Shown: positions 22,425-34,062, counted from the stretch's first letter. The stretch is DNA of 64,000 bases from Diplonema papillatum (GCA_030068145.1 JAPJBO010000050.1:434001-498000), one strand, 5' to 3'. Made by a program: numbers and translations. The notes: generated from the sequence alone by a model not told the origin.

Positions 22425-22635
22425 ATAGGTGTCACGGCAAGTTTTGGCAGCCGCTGCTTAACAACACAGTGCATGCTAATCCATGTGGTTCATGTACTTA
22501 AAAGAACTCAATGCTTAACAAAATTTGACGTGGGCGGCTTTAGATTTACATCTGAATGACACCTCAACACAAAACAAGTTGTCGACAACTAACAAGTAAA
22601 AGAATAAAACAAAACTACGCATTTCTTTCGTTGAC
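22425..22635 (+). repeat. Dispersed repeat family B, copy 1
   Basis: It matches 53925-54185: GCATGCTAATCCATGTGGTT, ATGTACTTAAAAGAACTCAA, GACGTGG, GTTGTCGACAAC and TACGCATTTCTTT. Spacing is conserved and there is no coding potential. Confidence 0.85.
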
Positions 22636-22724
22636 GGTAAAAGAAAAATTATGCAGGGAATAGTTGACGATACCTCTCCTCTTTCAATTGGAGCTTGCTC
22701 ACGGTTGTGGGAGTCGGAAAATAC

Positions 22725-22940
22725 TCGAGGGACTGCCTTGTGCTCATTTCGAAGGAGGCTAGAGGGGGAGAAAACAATACAACTGCAAAGTGGGGTTTTT
22801 TTTTTGTTGAACGCTTACGCCACTAAACCCAGATTTACCTGTGTTTCGTGTGGGCTACAGCACATTTACCTCCTTTGATCTATCGCAACTGGCAGTCTCC
22901 TCAAGCATTTCCTACAAAGCAGGTGCTTATACAAAAAAAA
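22725..22940 (-). repeat. Dispersed repeat family A, copy 3 (inverted)
   Basis: Reverse complement of 10040-10262 with few differences. It ends at a poly-A stretch at 22933-22948, which in this copy follows the end corresponding to the family's left edge. Confidence 0.88.
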
Positions 22941-22948
22941 AAAAAAAA

Positions 22949-24846
22949 GACCTGACGTATCCACCCCCTCGTGCGAAACAGCGAAAAATAATTCAAACAC
23001 CTGATCTAGGTATGTCAAGAGCTGTGCCTCCACTATTCTTCTTTTCCTGACGTGTGCCGATCTCGCACGCAAGCACCAGCTGTTAATTTACCGCTCCGAG
23101 TTTGTTTTTCTTGAGGCTAGACTACTTGACTAGACTTCTTCAACTTCTGCTGCCCCACGCACGGAACCGCGAGTCGTAATCTAAAAGCAGGACCGACCCA
23201 CCTACCAAGTCGGAATCGGCCGAACTATAAAAAAGGACAAAACAGGCTTCGACCGTATTTCTTTGCTGTCAAGAGCCCAGCGTCACACGGCGTATGTCAG
23301 GATCGGGGTTCAGACTCGCCAGAGGCCACAAATTTCCTCTCTTTTACCCACGAGGATACTTCGTGGGAGATCCTTCGTCAATCCGACAACGACACCGTGG
23401 GAGGTGTCTGGGTTGCTTCTTTTCCTTCCTAATGTCCCCAGCCCTTAGTTTCGCAAATCGGTGCGCTCGCTTGACTTAACACCTTTTTCGTCTCTTCCCG
23501 GACCTCGTCATCATCATACGGAGCTGGTTCGCGCTCGCGAGGTGATCAACCCTGTACCGTCGTCGCGCGGTATTGCGCAAGTCGTTATTACCCGTGGCAC
23601 CACGTAGCAACTTGCATTTTTTTCTTCGTCTTCTTCTTCTTCTTCTTCTTGTTCTTCGTTTTTTCTACTTTCGTCAAATTGCGTTTTTTTTTCCCTTTTG
23701 TTCCCAAGATATCTGAGCACCGGGACGTGCCGTCCATTTTCCCCCCTTGTCCCCTCCGCTTCTTCTTCCCAAGCACAAGCGAGATTTACGACCGACATCT
23801 TTTTAACACGTACAGCACGAACTCATCAGGCAACGAACCCAAGATGCAGCGTCATCGCCGGTAAATTGCAAGCTGTATTCCGTCGAGATGGGCAGGCTCA
23901 GAGCGAAAGTGGAATCGTTAAGCATCAAGGCCTTAGCCCCCCACACACCCCCCGCTCAGGCGTTCCGCTCGTCTGCGGGTGGTGGATGGGATGGGATGGG
24001 AGGGGGGTAGCGAAGATCCTATGTTGGGCGGCGTGCCTTTTTTTCTCTCTTCTTTTCTCCAGGCTCTTACCAACCATTGCTTTCCCGTCGTTGTGGACAC
24101 TGCTCGTTGTTTCTCGTTCTGCTCAGCGCTCTTGCTATGCCGCGTATGCGGGTTGCAGGTTGCATGTTGTTGCTTCGTCGTGCGTGCAGCAGAAAATGGC
24201 GTCCTTCCTGGTCAGGCCCAAACGGGTTGGAAGCGCCTACCCTCACAAGGTTTGACTGGTCTCGCTTTACCAACTGTGCACTACACAAAGATGCGGTTAA
24301 CTTATTTCCTCGCTTGTTGTAGCGTGTTGACCACAACCAGAACGCATGTAGGTGTCGGTGAAGAGCACCAGTTTCGTTTGATGCGAGTCTAATATTCCGA
24401 AGCTGGCGAGAGAGATGGTGGTATGCGTAGTGGCTTTGTGGTAGGTACCGTCCGAATTACGTGCAGCCATTTGTCGTCCACCAGAGAGAGCTCATCAAAA
24501 ACAAGCCAAGAGGTGTGGACTCGGCTAGACCGGGGCAGCTCCCTGCAGTGGGACAGGGGCGGGGGTGGTGCACCCCTTGGGCCTCCTCCCACCCAGTTTG
24601 CGGGTTTGCGGGTAAGCGACCGCGCCGACCTTTCCCTTTTCGAAGAGAGTCATGGCTAGCCGTAGTTAAAGTGTATAAGCATACCTATTACCCTCATACC
24701 ACCCGCCTCACAGCCTCAATGGTCAACCGGAGACCCTAAAACACCGAACCTCTAAACCACAATAAACGCTAGAGTGTTCGAAGCTACCACCCCCCCGTTC
24801 TCGCATTGAAACGCTCAAACCAACGATTCAGGCCTCTGCCACACCG
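22949..24846. other. Intergenic, no gene supported
   Basis: It contains a TTC/TCT-rich tract (23621-23658) and G-rich runs near 23986-24008. Short open stretches exist in several frames, but none has a recognisable motif or exon structure. Confidence 0.45.
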
Positions 24847-24872
24847 CCCCCCCCCCCCCCCCCCCCCCCCAG
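24847..24872 (+). promoter_or_regulatory. C24 pyrimidine tract followed by AG: likely splice (possibly trans-splice) acceptor of the PCIF1-like gene
   Basis: 24 consecutive C residues end directly in AG, 59 bases upstream of the ATG at 24932. No upstream coding exon in phase was found, so this could be the 5' leader acceptor. The C-run length may not be exact in the assembly. Confidence 0.5.
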
Positions 24873-24931
24873 TAGTTGGCGGTAGAGTCCGCATACCCAC
24901 AGCGGGGTGTGCTCCGCCTCCACGAGTCGCG

Positions 24932-27297
24932 ATGGGAGGAGGTGCTGCGTCCATCGAAGAGCCGACGCGGGACGTTGGGTTGAAGGCAAAGCGCGAAGAA
25001 GCGAACGACCAGCTGCTGCAGGAGGCCAGCCGAAGCGAAAAGCGGGGAAGAGCGCCGGATGCTGACTCGATCCTGCGCGAAGCCCTCGACAGCCAGTTCT
25101 CCAACGGATCCGTTACCGACGCGGTGCTGCTCACCGGCCTCCGGTTCCACGCGTGCTTCTGCGCCGTGGACAGCCTCCTGCGCAGCCGGGTGCAGCCCCG
25201 CGACCAGCGCGGCGCGACCAAAATCCTCGAGCAGCTGTGGCTGGACGTGATGCAGGCCCCCCAAGGCGGGTCGCTGGAGGACCCCTGGGGGGCTCTCTTC
25301 TCGTCGACGGACGCGCTGGACGTCGCCGAGCGGCAGTGGTCGCAGCGCATCTCGGCGCTCCCCTTCGGGGACGTGCTCGAGGTCTACTCGAACAAACACG
25401 ACGACTTGAAGGTCTGCAAACAGTTTTCTCAGAGCAGTTTTCGGATGCTAAGTTCGGCGTGTGATGGCTAGCTCGGGGTCCGTGCCCGAGCAGGTCCCCC
25501 CCATACGAGGCAGTGCTCTGCCTAAACTTTAAACCAAGACTTTCCCCCGCCACTGGGCATCGGAGGTACAGGATGAGGAGGGTTGAGTTTTGAATCCGAA
25601 CCCAAGACCCATAGGTCAGCAGCGTCAAGCGCTGACTGCGCCAAGTCAGCGACACTCCATAATGCGGTACAGAAGTGTCCTGGACAGGGGTACCCTGCGG
25701 CCTTACCCGGAAAAGCGGGGTAGCTCGTTAGAGAGCTGCATTTATGTATTTCAAATCCACCAAACCTCTAGACTCGGAAAGTTGGCTGTCTTTACACAGA
25801 TCTGAAGTGCAAAAATATCAGGTGCAAGCACCCTTCCAGATATGGGATGGGCTCAACACGCCACTTCAAAACTGCAGGTCACAGATCTAAACGTCGAAGT
25901 CCGCCAGTTGTCAGGCGCGCAGGTCCAAGCGTACCCGAATGTGATGTGGGATGAGCTCAACAGCACGATCAACCCCAAGCGAAAAAGCGAAATTGTCCTA
26001 GCCTTCGACGGCGACGTTCTAGTCTGCACGACCAGCGACTCTTCTGAGCAGAAGATCCTCCTGACGCGGCCCCTGACAACGTCGGCTCTCCAACGGCTAG
26101 CTTCGCAGTCACCCCGGCTGCTGCTTCTGCATTCTTTGGTGTACGGCTCCATGTTCGTCACAGGGCAGGCTATGGGACTGTCGCAGCGCCTCCACGACCA
26201 GCTGCTCCGTGAACCGTGGGCAGCCGTGCCGGACGACAAGACGTGTGTGGTGCTCGAGATGTACGCTCATTTGGTAAACAGAAGGTGTGGTCCAGACCTT
26301 TTGTTCCACCCCCACCAGCCACCGAACGCTGAGCCGGATGCCCGGGCAACCTGGGCGTCCAACGAGCAACAAGACCAGGCGACCAAAGGAAGGAAACGGA
26401 AGGACAACACCCTGCAGGCTACCACGGGGCCAGCACACGAACTGCGACCCTTCCTGATAGACCAGTATAAGTATACCGCAAGACCGTCGACGTTTGAAGC
26501 GAGAATGCAGAGAATCTGCGGTGATGGTCTGTGAACGACATCAGTCGACACCTTTATGCAGCTCTCCTAGATATATGGATGAACCTGATAGACCGTGGGG
26601 CATCGTGATCGGCAGCGGCAGGCAATGAGATGTAGTTCCAGGAGATAAGGGCGGACGCAGAAGAAACTTCGAGGCGCTTCACAAGGCGCCGGAAGCTACA
26701 CGAGATGCCGGGCCAAGTGGGGAACGACATCCCAGGTGACCACTCGTCCGTCCATTACGGTTCCCTCCCGAACGAGAATGACTATTGAACGCTCACTCAA
26801 TCCACCGCAGGTGTAGCCCGCATCCATTCCTGTCGATGATTCCAGTGGCCGACGGATCATGGGGTCGCGCACAAGACCTTGACTTTAGCAAGCTGGTGTC
26901 TGGCTTGCGACCCGGCGCCGAAGGCTATTGCGTGATTTTCTGCAACCCGCCGTACGTCGAGACTCTGCTCAACCGAGATTTGTCCAGCGTCGTCGCAGCA
27001 CTAGAGAGCGCGAGTGCTCAAAATAAGAAGCTGACCGTGGTTTCACTGCTGCCAGATTGGGCCGACAATGCCGGGGTGGCGGCGATCATGTCCTCGAAGC
27101 AATTGCGGAGTCACTGGCTCTTGCCGAAGAACGGACACTTGGTGGCACTCGAGAACGGGCGGGAAGTCGCGATGAGCGTCAACCAGCGACTCTCGCTTTT
27201 GTCTACCGAGGAAGACGTCGCACTGAGCAACGAGGTCTGGGCGGCCATGTCCATCGACAGCTCAACGAGCGTGCCTGCGGGAGTCAAAGTCAAATGA
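24932..27297 (+). CDS. PCIF1/CAPAM-like cap-specific adenosine N6-methyltransferase, 539 aa, 3 exons
   Basis: PCIF1 (CAPAM) methylates N6 of the first transcribed 2'-O-methyladenosine of mRNA caps and binds the phosphorylated Pol II tail. Exons are 24932-25411, 25878-26530 and 26811-27297; phases match and the total is 540 codons including TGA. The catalytic motif NPPY (FCNPPYVETLLNR, exon 3) corresponds to PCIF1 NPPF. It is followed by a VSLLPDW stretch that parallels the family's IFIPEW, and by LRSHWLLP like FKRHQLILP. The exon 2-3 join, STFEARMQRICGDGL then CSPHPF, parallels FEALHRLFG...ASPLN of PCIF1. Further support is an ADGSWG...LDF segment. No N-terminal WW domain is visible, and the protein is shorter than the human one (~700 aa). 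Intron 1 carries dispersed repeats D and E. It could instead be a more distant N6-adenine methyltransferase. Confidence 0.68.
25500..25556 (-). repeat. Short dispersed repeat family E, copy 2
   Basis: It resembles 12547-12605; the reverse complement carries TTTAAAGTTTAGGCAG followed by GCACTGCCTC. It directly abuts family D copy 1. Confidence 0.4.
25557..25790 (-). mobile_element. tRNA-derived SINE-like repeat family D, copy 1 (intron 1 of the PCIF1-like gene)
   Basis: It shares CGGGGTAGCTCG.TAGAG and ACCAAACCTCTAGACTCGG with 49425-49655. On the minus strand it reads TGGCGCAGTCAGCGC (A-box-like) and then GGGTTCGGATTC (B-box-like) at tRNA-like spacing. No ORF is present. Confidence 0.6.
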
Positions 27298-28002
27298 TGC
27301 ACTTGAGCGGCAGCCAGCGACTTCACGACCTGCTGAACAAGGAACGCATGTTGCAACTCGGTCTGGGTGGCTTGTTCTTGGACTATTCGACTGTCGGGTG
27401 ATGAGTTTATTTGCTGGTAGCGACGTTTCCTTCAGTCAACTCAGGGTTTCGATTGCGAAGTGGCTTAGCCTTCCAAGGCTCACCTGTCATCTGCAAGTTG
27501 CCCTGAGCGCTAACCAGTAGTTTTCACGTACGGTATCCATCTTGATCAAGGGGGTATTGTAGCGCTATGGACGTTGTGTGCGCGCACCTGCTGTGGGCAA
27601 TGGCCGAGCATGGTCTCGAGTGACTGGTCTTGACTATATGGACGTGTTCCTCGGCGAATCTTTCTACAACGCCACGCTTCTCGTATTTTTCATTTACATC
27701 GTCCTCTAGAGCTTCTAGCCCTGGCCGAACTTCGCCAACGGAAAAATCCAATGCGTCGCAATTCAACCGTTCATGCTTCCTGGGCTCCTGCGCACGAACA
27801 GGCGATCCCATAGGGGTTTGGCAGCTGACAGCCGCACTAGGCGTTGAGTGCAAGTCTGACCCGGGTCGCAAAACAAAACACAAACAAGGTCAGTTTGTCT
27901 AAAAACACACACCCCTACACCAACACAAATATCTTCTCAAACGGAAGCAGCTACGGGAGAAAGTAACGAAATCGTTTGCTTTACCTGTACGCGGGGTCTG
28001 AG
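27298..28002. other. Intergenic between PCIF1-like and kinase genes
   Basis: No gene, repeat or RNA recognised. Short open stretches on both strands lack motifs. Confidence 0.5.
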
Positions 28003-29160
28003 ATGAGGTTTCAGAGGCTGCAGCTTTGGCGGAAACAGCAAACGGGGCTGGTGAGGCCGCAGGATGTTGTGGAGATCGGCGAGACCGTGGAAGATGGCTG
28101 GTCGATTGTCGATTGTGAGAAGGTGACGCGTCTCGAGGACTACGAGAATTTGGGAATCATCGGCACCGGCGCAACGGCGACTGTTTTCGCAGCAAGGCAC
28201 ACTTTATCTGGGGAGGTCGTCGCTCTGAAAGTGATGCCGAAGGCGGTGCTGCTGAAAAAGATAAAGGAAGGCCAGTTGCTCCGCGAGCGCGAGATCATGA
28301 CCCACATCGACGGTCCGCACGTCGCGCAGTTCCACGAGGCGTTCCAGACTCCGGCAAACGCGGTGTACGTTCTAGAGCTGCTGCCGGGGGGCGACTTGCA
28401 TTCGTACGTCGAGAGCCACCCGGCGAAGAGGCTCAGCGAAGAGTGCGCTAAATACTACGCCGCGCAAATCTTCGTTGCCCTGGAAGATCTCCACCGGCAG
28501 GGAGTTGCCTACAGAGACTTGAAGCCGGAGAACGTCCTGCTCGATAGCGAAGGAAACGCGAAGCTCGCCGACTTCGGGCTCAGCCGGCTCATGAAAGACG
28601 GGGACCTGGCGGGTTCGTTCGTGGGGACCGCCGCGTTCCTTGCGCCGGAAATCGTGAAAGGGAAGCAATACACGAACATCGTCGACTGGTGGAGCTTCGG
28701 CGTGTTGGTCCACGGCCTGCTGACAGGACGCTCAGCGTTCCCTGGGGCCTCTTTCGAGGCGATCTTCAAGAGCATAGCGCACGAGCCCGTGCGGTTTCCA
28801 GCACGCCACACGTTGTCCCCAGAAGCTGTATCGTTTGTATCTGACCTTCTGCACCGGCGAGTCTCGCATCGGTTGACGGGATCCGCAATCGCAGAACATC
28901 CTTGGTTTCAGTCGGTGCCGTGGGAAGCTATTCGAAACCGGGAGACGTTGCCTCCGAAGTGGCACCCCGTGCAACGGAAGTCGTACGAAAAAATGTCCGG
29001 ACAGCCTCTCCGCGACCCCACGAGCGCACCGATCACCGAGGCGCAGCAAGAGTTGTTCAACGACTTCAACTTCCGCAACAACAGCCTGGGCAACAGCTCC
29101 CGCTGCACCAGATCCTCTAGCAGTTCCAGCAGATCTTCCCAAAACTATAGCTCCGCGTGA
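28003..29160 (+). CDS. AGC-type Ser/Thr protein kinase, 385 aa
   Basis: Complete kinase domain: glycine loop GTGATATVF (residues 54-62), catalytic Lys76 in VALK, RDLKPEN with Asp172, DFG at 190-192, APE at 214-216 and DWWSFG. The insert-free DWWSFG pattern, the HPWF...PW segment and the C-terminal tail with PP and P motifs place it in the AGC group (PKA, PKG, S6K, Akt). The activation loop reads GSFVGTAAF: a Ser sits where PKA has Thr197, and the usual TPEY is replaced by TAAF. The tail ends in FNDFNF (352-357), a hydrophobic motif with Asn in place of the phosphorylated Ser/Thr, then a Ser-rich end. No PH, cyclic-nucleotide or C2 domain is seen. The first in-frame ATG is used; an upstream coding exon cannot be excluded. 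The subfamily is not assigned. Confidence 0.9.
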   Translation: MRFQRLQLWRKQQTGLVRPQDVVEIGETVEDGWSIVDCEKVTRLEDYENLGIIGTGATATVFAARHTLSGEVVALKVMPKAVLLKKIKEGQLLREREIMTHIDGPHVAQFHEAFQTPANAVYVLELLPGGDLHSYVESHPAKRLSEECAKYYAAQIFVALEDLHRQGVAYRDLKPENVLLDSEGNAKLADFGLSRLMKDGDLAGSFVGTAAFLAPEIVKGKQYTNIVDWWSFGVLVHGLLTGRSAFPGASFEAIFKSIAHEPVRFPARHTLSPEAVSFVSDLLHRRVSHRLTGSAIAEHPWFQSVPWEAIRNRETLPPKWHPVQRKSYEKMSGQPLRDPTSAPITEAQQELFNDFNFRNNSLGNSSRCTRSSSSSSRSSQNYSSA

Positions 29161-31600
29161 CAAGATCCGATATGATGCAATACTGACAACAAGCACATCC
29201 GGCTGCTATTACCACAAGTGCATCCCCCCTCCCTCTTTACTTAGAAGGAGACTTGATGGATACATGCGCGACAGTGTTCTGCCTCAACTAATTCCCCCGC
29301 CAATTTCTTCTTCTGCGTTCAGGAGAGCACCAAAGTCGGCTCTCTCAGCAATTTCTTGCTTCCACAACATGCGCGCGAAGCCAAAATATTGCAAAGACAA
29401 CGTGCCGCGCGCCAGCGCCAAAAAGTAGCTCCTGGACACGTTGTCAAGGCTACGTTCACGTTTGTCCGTTGCTGGATCGTTTTCAACTCTTTTTTTTTTT
29501 GGCACCAACGCATGCTTTTTCTTCCTCGAAAAATGCTTGCTGCTGCCCTCTTGCTCAATAATTGTCCGGCACGTACCAAAAACAGTGCATTGCCTTCAAG
29601 AACCTGACACATGTGATGTGAGCGCTGTGGGCGTGAGACGGGCATCTTCCTCCCTCCGACGACAAGGTAGAAGTTTCAATCATTCATCCCCTACCATTGT
29701 CACAACCTTTGGTGACTGGAGACTTCTCCCTATCTCCGTACCCTTTCCGCAAACAAAAAAATTGTATCGCTGGTGTAATCCGCTGTCCAGTTTAATACTT
29801 GTTTCGCCGGTCTCGTGCCGCAGGTACGTAGCAGAATTCGACTGTCTTAGTTAGTCGAACAGATGACAAAACTACTGGATGCAAAGTGAATGCAACTACG
29901 TGATTTACTTGCATTCTTTGCCCACGCAGCTTTACAAGGACCGGATTGCACCACTAGATCGTCAGAGAAGCAACCGCGTGGTTTTCAGCAACGGAGTTGC
30001 TGACGGCCGCGCATTCTCTGTCCACAATTGCGTTGCCGCTACAAACAACCCCCTGACATGTATTAGAAATGGGTGGCGAACAGCTAAATAGCTGCCACTG
30101 CAGAGACAGGAGTGCCTTGGGAACTAATTCCCACGGATATTGTGAACATAAAAATTTTCAACAAGGAGTTTGAAGCGAACTGTCACCCCTCTTCCTCCTC
30201 TAAAAAAGAATACACAAGTAAAAAAAAAAAAAAAAGAGCTAAACGAGCTTTGCACGCTTGTGTCCTCCGTGGCACTTGCGCTCCAAAGCTCCCTGAGTTC
30301 CTCGCCGGGTGCATTACAGACTGGCTTCATGACACTTGACTCACTCAATACACGCTCAATCTAATCACGTTGCTTTTATCGCAATTCCACTCAAAAGCTG
30401 CAATAGTCTCTCCTTTCGGTTATGCTCGAGCGAAAAAGGGCACTATCCCAGCCTAGCCAATAGGGTGAAAATTCTCTGGCGGGGGTGGTCTTCTTCGCTC
30501 GTCACAAGCCGTCAGTCGAATCCATTGCGCACTTCGCTCAACATACCGCTTCTTGAATCGAGGCATCGATTGTCAAGGTTCCTTTCTTCCGTTTACTTAC
30601 CCTCATCCCGCATCATTGTGACGCAGTTGAAGCTTTTGTGAGGGGTGGACCGGCGCCTCACCTTTTACAGACTTAGCCGTGCTTACTCTCGCCGGGCGCT
30701 AGTCTCCGGCAGTATGCCTGTCATAGCCGTTTGGTGGCGTTGACCGCCACTCGGCTCCAGGTGAAATAGTCGGGAGTTGGCATGCAAACAAACCGCACTA
30801 TTACAAGTCGTCTTCAACGCAGTCGTGGGCACACTGCCGCAGATGCTCTCTTTTTCTATTCAAGCCACCGCAGTCGTTGACGGTCAGCAACTACCATGTA
30901 TTTCCAAGAACACGCCTGCTTCGTCCAACACACACCGCGTCGGTCTTTTTTTCGCGCAATTGGTTTAAAGCAGCTCTGCATCTCCGAAAATAATCTGGAT
31001 GGCAAATGTTCAGCCCGTGGCGAAAGTGTTCGCGTACAGCAGATAAGTGCGAGTGCACAATATAGCCGTGCACAATGTGTATGACTCGCAGTTTGGCCGG
31101 CTCTTTGGCCCTCCGAATCTTGACAGACGGTATTTCAATCTTTCGATGTTGTGCCCTGAACTTGCATGCACTTGCAAGCAGTCGACAACTCGCGCGGGTT
31201 TGCGGTGTGTATGACTGCTATCATTCCTGCTGAACTTGAGCCGGATCGCATGTTACAAGGATCATCCATTATTGAGAAACACAATTCTCTCGCAGGGTGT
31301 CTTCTTTCTTTTCGTTGCACATCGACATGAGACATTTCTCTACAATTGTCACCCTTTTGTGACGAACCCTGCCTCCTTCCTTTGCTCATTTTCCTCCGGA
31401 ATCTTGGTGGGTGGTGCTTCCGGAAGCCCTCATTTTTCGAGCCAGCAGACCCCGATGCAACGCCCTGAATAAGGTTTCCCTAACGGCTTTTCCCGGTAGT
31501 ACAGCCGGCAATCAACACAATACTGTGCCCAGAAAGAGTCTGTGGTATCAGGTGTCTCTCATATCCTCGATTTAGTCATGAGAGCACGAACTTGCATAAC

Positions 31601-31810
31601 ATGCAGGGTCAAAACCTTGTGTCTTTTTAAAACGCTCCCGCGGGGCTGATGGAGCCCTAAAAAAAATTTTGGGAAAAAAACTTTTTGCTCAACTTCCTCA
31701 AAAATTACTGCAGAGTTTGTTCCAAACTTTTAAAATTCAAAAAACCCAATTTTTTTCCGGAAATTTTTTTTTTGCCATTTCCAAAAAGACACAAGGTTTT
31801 GACCCTGCAT
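31601..31810. mobile_element. MITE-like element, 210 bp, perfect 28-bp terminal inverted repeats
   Basis: ATGCAGGGTCAAAACCTTGT followed by GTCTTTTT (31601-31628) is exactly complementary to 31783-31810. The inner sequence is strongly A/T-rich, with further imperfect pairing (poly-A/TTT blocks near 31661-31685 and 31748-31775). Flanking AT on both sides could be a 2-bp target duplication or part of the repeat. No ORF. Confidence 0.88.
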
Positions 31811-33633
31811 GATAATATAATTATGGATGCTAGAGCCTCTGGACAAAAAATGTCTAGCCAAGTCTGTCTGCGGCTCGGATTTTTGGTCACCCACCGGATT
31901 CGGGTTGCAAACAACACAACTAACGGCGCGCCTCGTCTCTGATACGACACCTGTTGTTATCTGTCCTAGCCTAGGTCCTCCCCTTGGAGACAAATCTCCC
32001 GAAGGACTGCAGAGACGAGACGGCGCACTTCCAGGATGCCTTTCTGCAGGTTAATTGCTTCTTCTGGTCTTCCCTTCGTCTTTCTGGCACGGCTGCTCCA
32101 GGTTGCGAGATTATTGGCCGATCCGGTCAGACGTCGAACGAAAGCACAAGAAAGGCACCCGCGTGCCCAGTTTTCTGTGGCAACATCGGGTATATTTTTT
32201 GTGTCTCGAGTCGCCTTATGCATTCTGCAGTGCATCAAGGCAAACAACGTGCGATACAATGTATCCCTACTGATTCGATGATTTCTACTTAAAACAACCA
32301 CGGTCTATCAACATCTAGCTCGCACAAAGGAAGTATCGCTGCTAGTTTTGTGGTCATGAACTGGACCAATTCTCCATTCTCTCTTCAGTGAGCCAGTGCA
32401 CTTGGTTGATAGACTGACAGTACGGAACTCAAATACCTGAGTAGTAGAGGGGAAGACACTGACATGTTATCATGTTTGCCCACCTGCAACCACCACCCAA
32501 AATTGCGGTTCAGGTCTTGTTTTCCGTTTCATTTGTTCTACTCTTGCGGGTACCGTTTTCTTGCTTCCACGGTTTCCCTCCTCTGATGGCGGTTTTTTGT
32601 TTTTTGCATGTCGTCCTTCTTTCTTTCTGTTCTTCCACTTCTTATTTGGGTGAGTCTAGACCGCCATACCAAGCGCTTGGCGTGCTGCCACTGAATGTGT
32701 TCAATGTGCAGCACGAAGAGCAATTGACTCAGCTAACGCTGAATCAGCGCGAGCATCTCTCCAATGGTTCGTACGTTTCCGGTGCTCTCTCACTGGCCGG
32801 GCCCGGTCGGTGTCTATGCGGCGACTTTCGGTGCTGTGTCCCGCGCTGAGCAGTCATCGTACCCTCAGGGCAAAAGCTCCTGGAAGCATGATCTTACGAG
32901 CTCACACGTGGAACATGGCGTCACTCGGCCCGAACCTTCCTCGTGAAACAGCATTTCAAGCTGAGGCGCAATCGGAGGCAGGGACGAATTGGAGGATGGT
33001 GAAATGCATCGCGCGCCGGTCGAATATACAGGTCTCACCTTCAGTGATATGATCCCTCTCGCCAAGGTCAGCAGCAGCAGCACGGAAAGTCAAGTATCTG
33101 ATTCGTACTCGTGTATCTCACATGCCTGGTGCCAGGGCAATACGTTGCGCATGACACTGTCGGTACCCTTTCAGTAGTGTAGCTGAAAAAGGTAGTGCCC
33201 TGTGAGCAACGGTGGACGCAGGTCGAGTCCTTTCCGTTCTGAATACGGGATGTCGTCTCACCCTTTCCGTGTTGCTTGTTCACCTTGTTTGTGTTATTAC
33301 AGCAGGGGGGCGCACGGGTTGAGAGGGAAATCTTTTTTCAGCACTGTAGAAAAAATACTCGTGGCCCGGTTGCCACCGTATTCCCCATCAAACAGGAACA
33401 TATGAGACTAAGTGCAAGGTGTTGCGCACATAACGCATTTGGTAGTTCTCTTGCCTCGCCTAGTCCTGGCACCGGCCTTTTTAGCTCACGAGTTTTCTGT
33501 ACTCGGGCTGGAGCTTAGTGCCAACGGATGGGTGTGCATGCAACTGGGAGGTCACATTTGAGAAAGAAAAAAATTCCCCTTCACCCAGAAAAAGAAGAAG
33601 CATCCCCCCTTTGGTTCGTTTCTTGAATACCTG

Positions 33634-33878
33634 CCCTCCCGTGTAATTGAGACAGCAGAAAACGCTTGTAATTGAGACACTTTGGGGCTGAGGGCGGGGT
33701 GTCTCAATTACACGCGCTTAGATTAATGGATACCGACCACTGGATTGACACACTGGGTGTCCAGGGCTCGCTTTGTTAGGTACACGTGTCACAGTGCCAC
33801 AATAGACATTAGCGCTTGAAATTGGGACACTTGTGGGAAAATTACGAAAATAGGTGTCTCAATTACACGGGGGGAGGG
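33634..33878. mobile_element. Palindromic MITE-like element built of TGTAATTGAGACA repeats
   Basis: The left end CCCTCCCGTGTAATTGAGAC (33634-33653) is inverted at the right as GTCTCAATTACACGGGGGGA. Further copies of the core lie at 33667 (direct), 33699-33713 (inverted) and, degenerate, 33813-33831. All five copies lie within 245 bases. Confidence 0.75.
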
Positions 33879-33895
33879 GGTAGGTACACACCTTT

Positions 33896-34062
33896 CGTAG
33901 GAAATACGCGAGGAAGCCGCCGGTTGGAGGAAATGTGCTGTAACCCACACGAAGCTCAGGTGAATCTGAGCTCAGTGACGGTGTATTGTTTCTGCCGCTT
34001 TAGTCTCCGTCCGTCGAAATGAGCACCGGGCGCACCGGGCGGCCCCTCCGAGTATTTTGTAC
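33896..34062 (+). repeat. Dispersed repeat family A, copy 4 (shortened)
   Basis: It carries GGAAATGTGCTGTAACCCAC, CAGGTGAATCTGAGCTCAGT, GTATTGTTTCTGCCGC and the terminal CCCCTCCGAGTATTTTG. It has internal deletions relative to copy 2. Confidence 0.8.
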
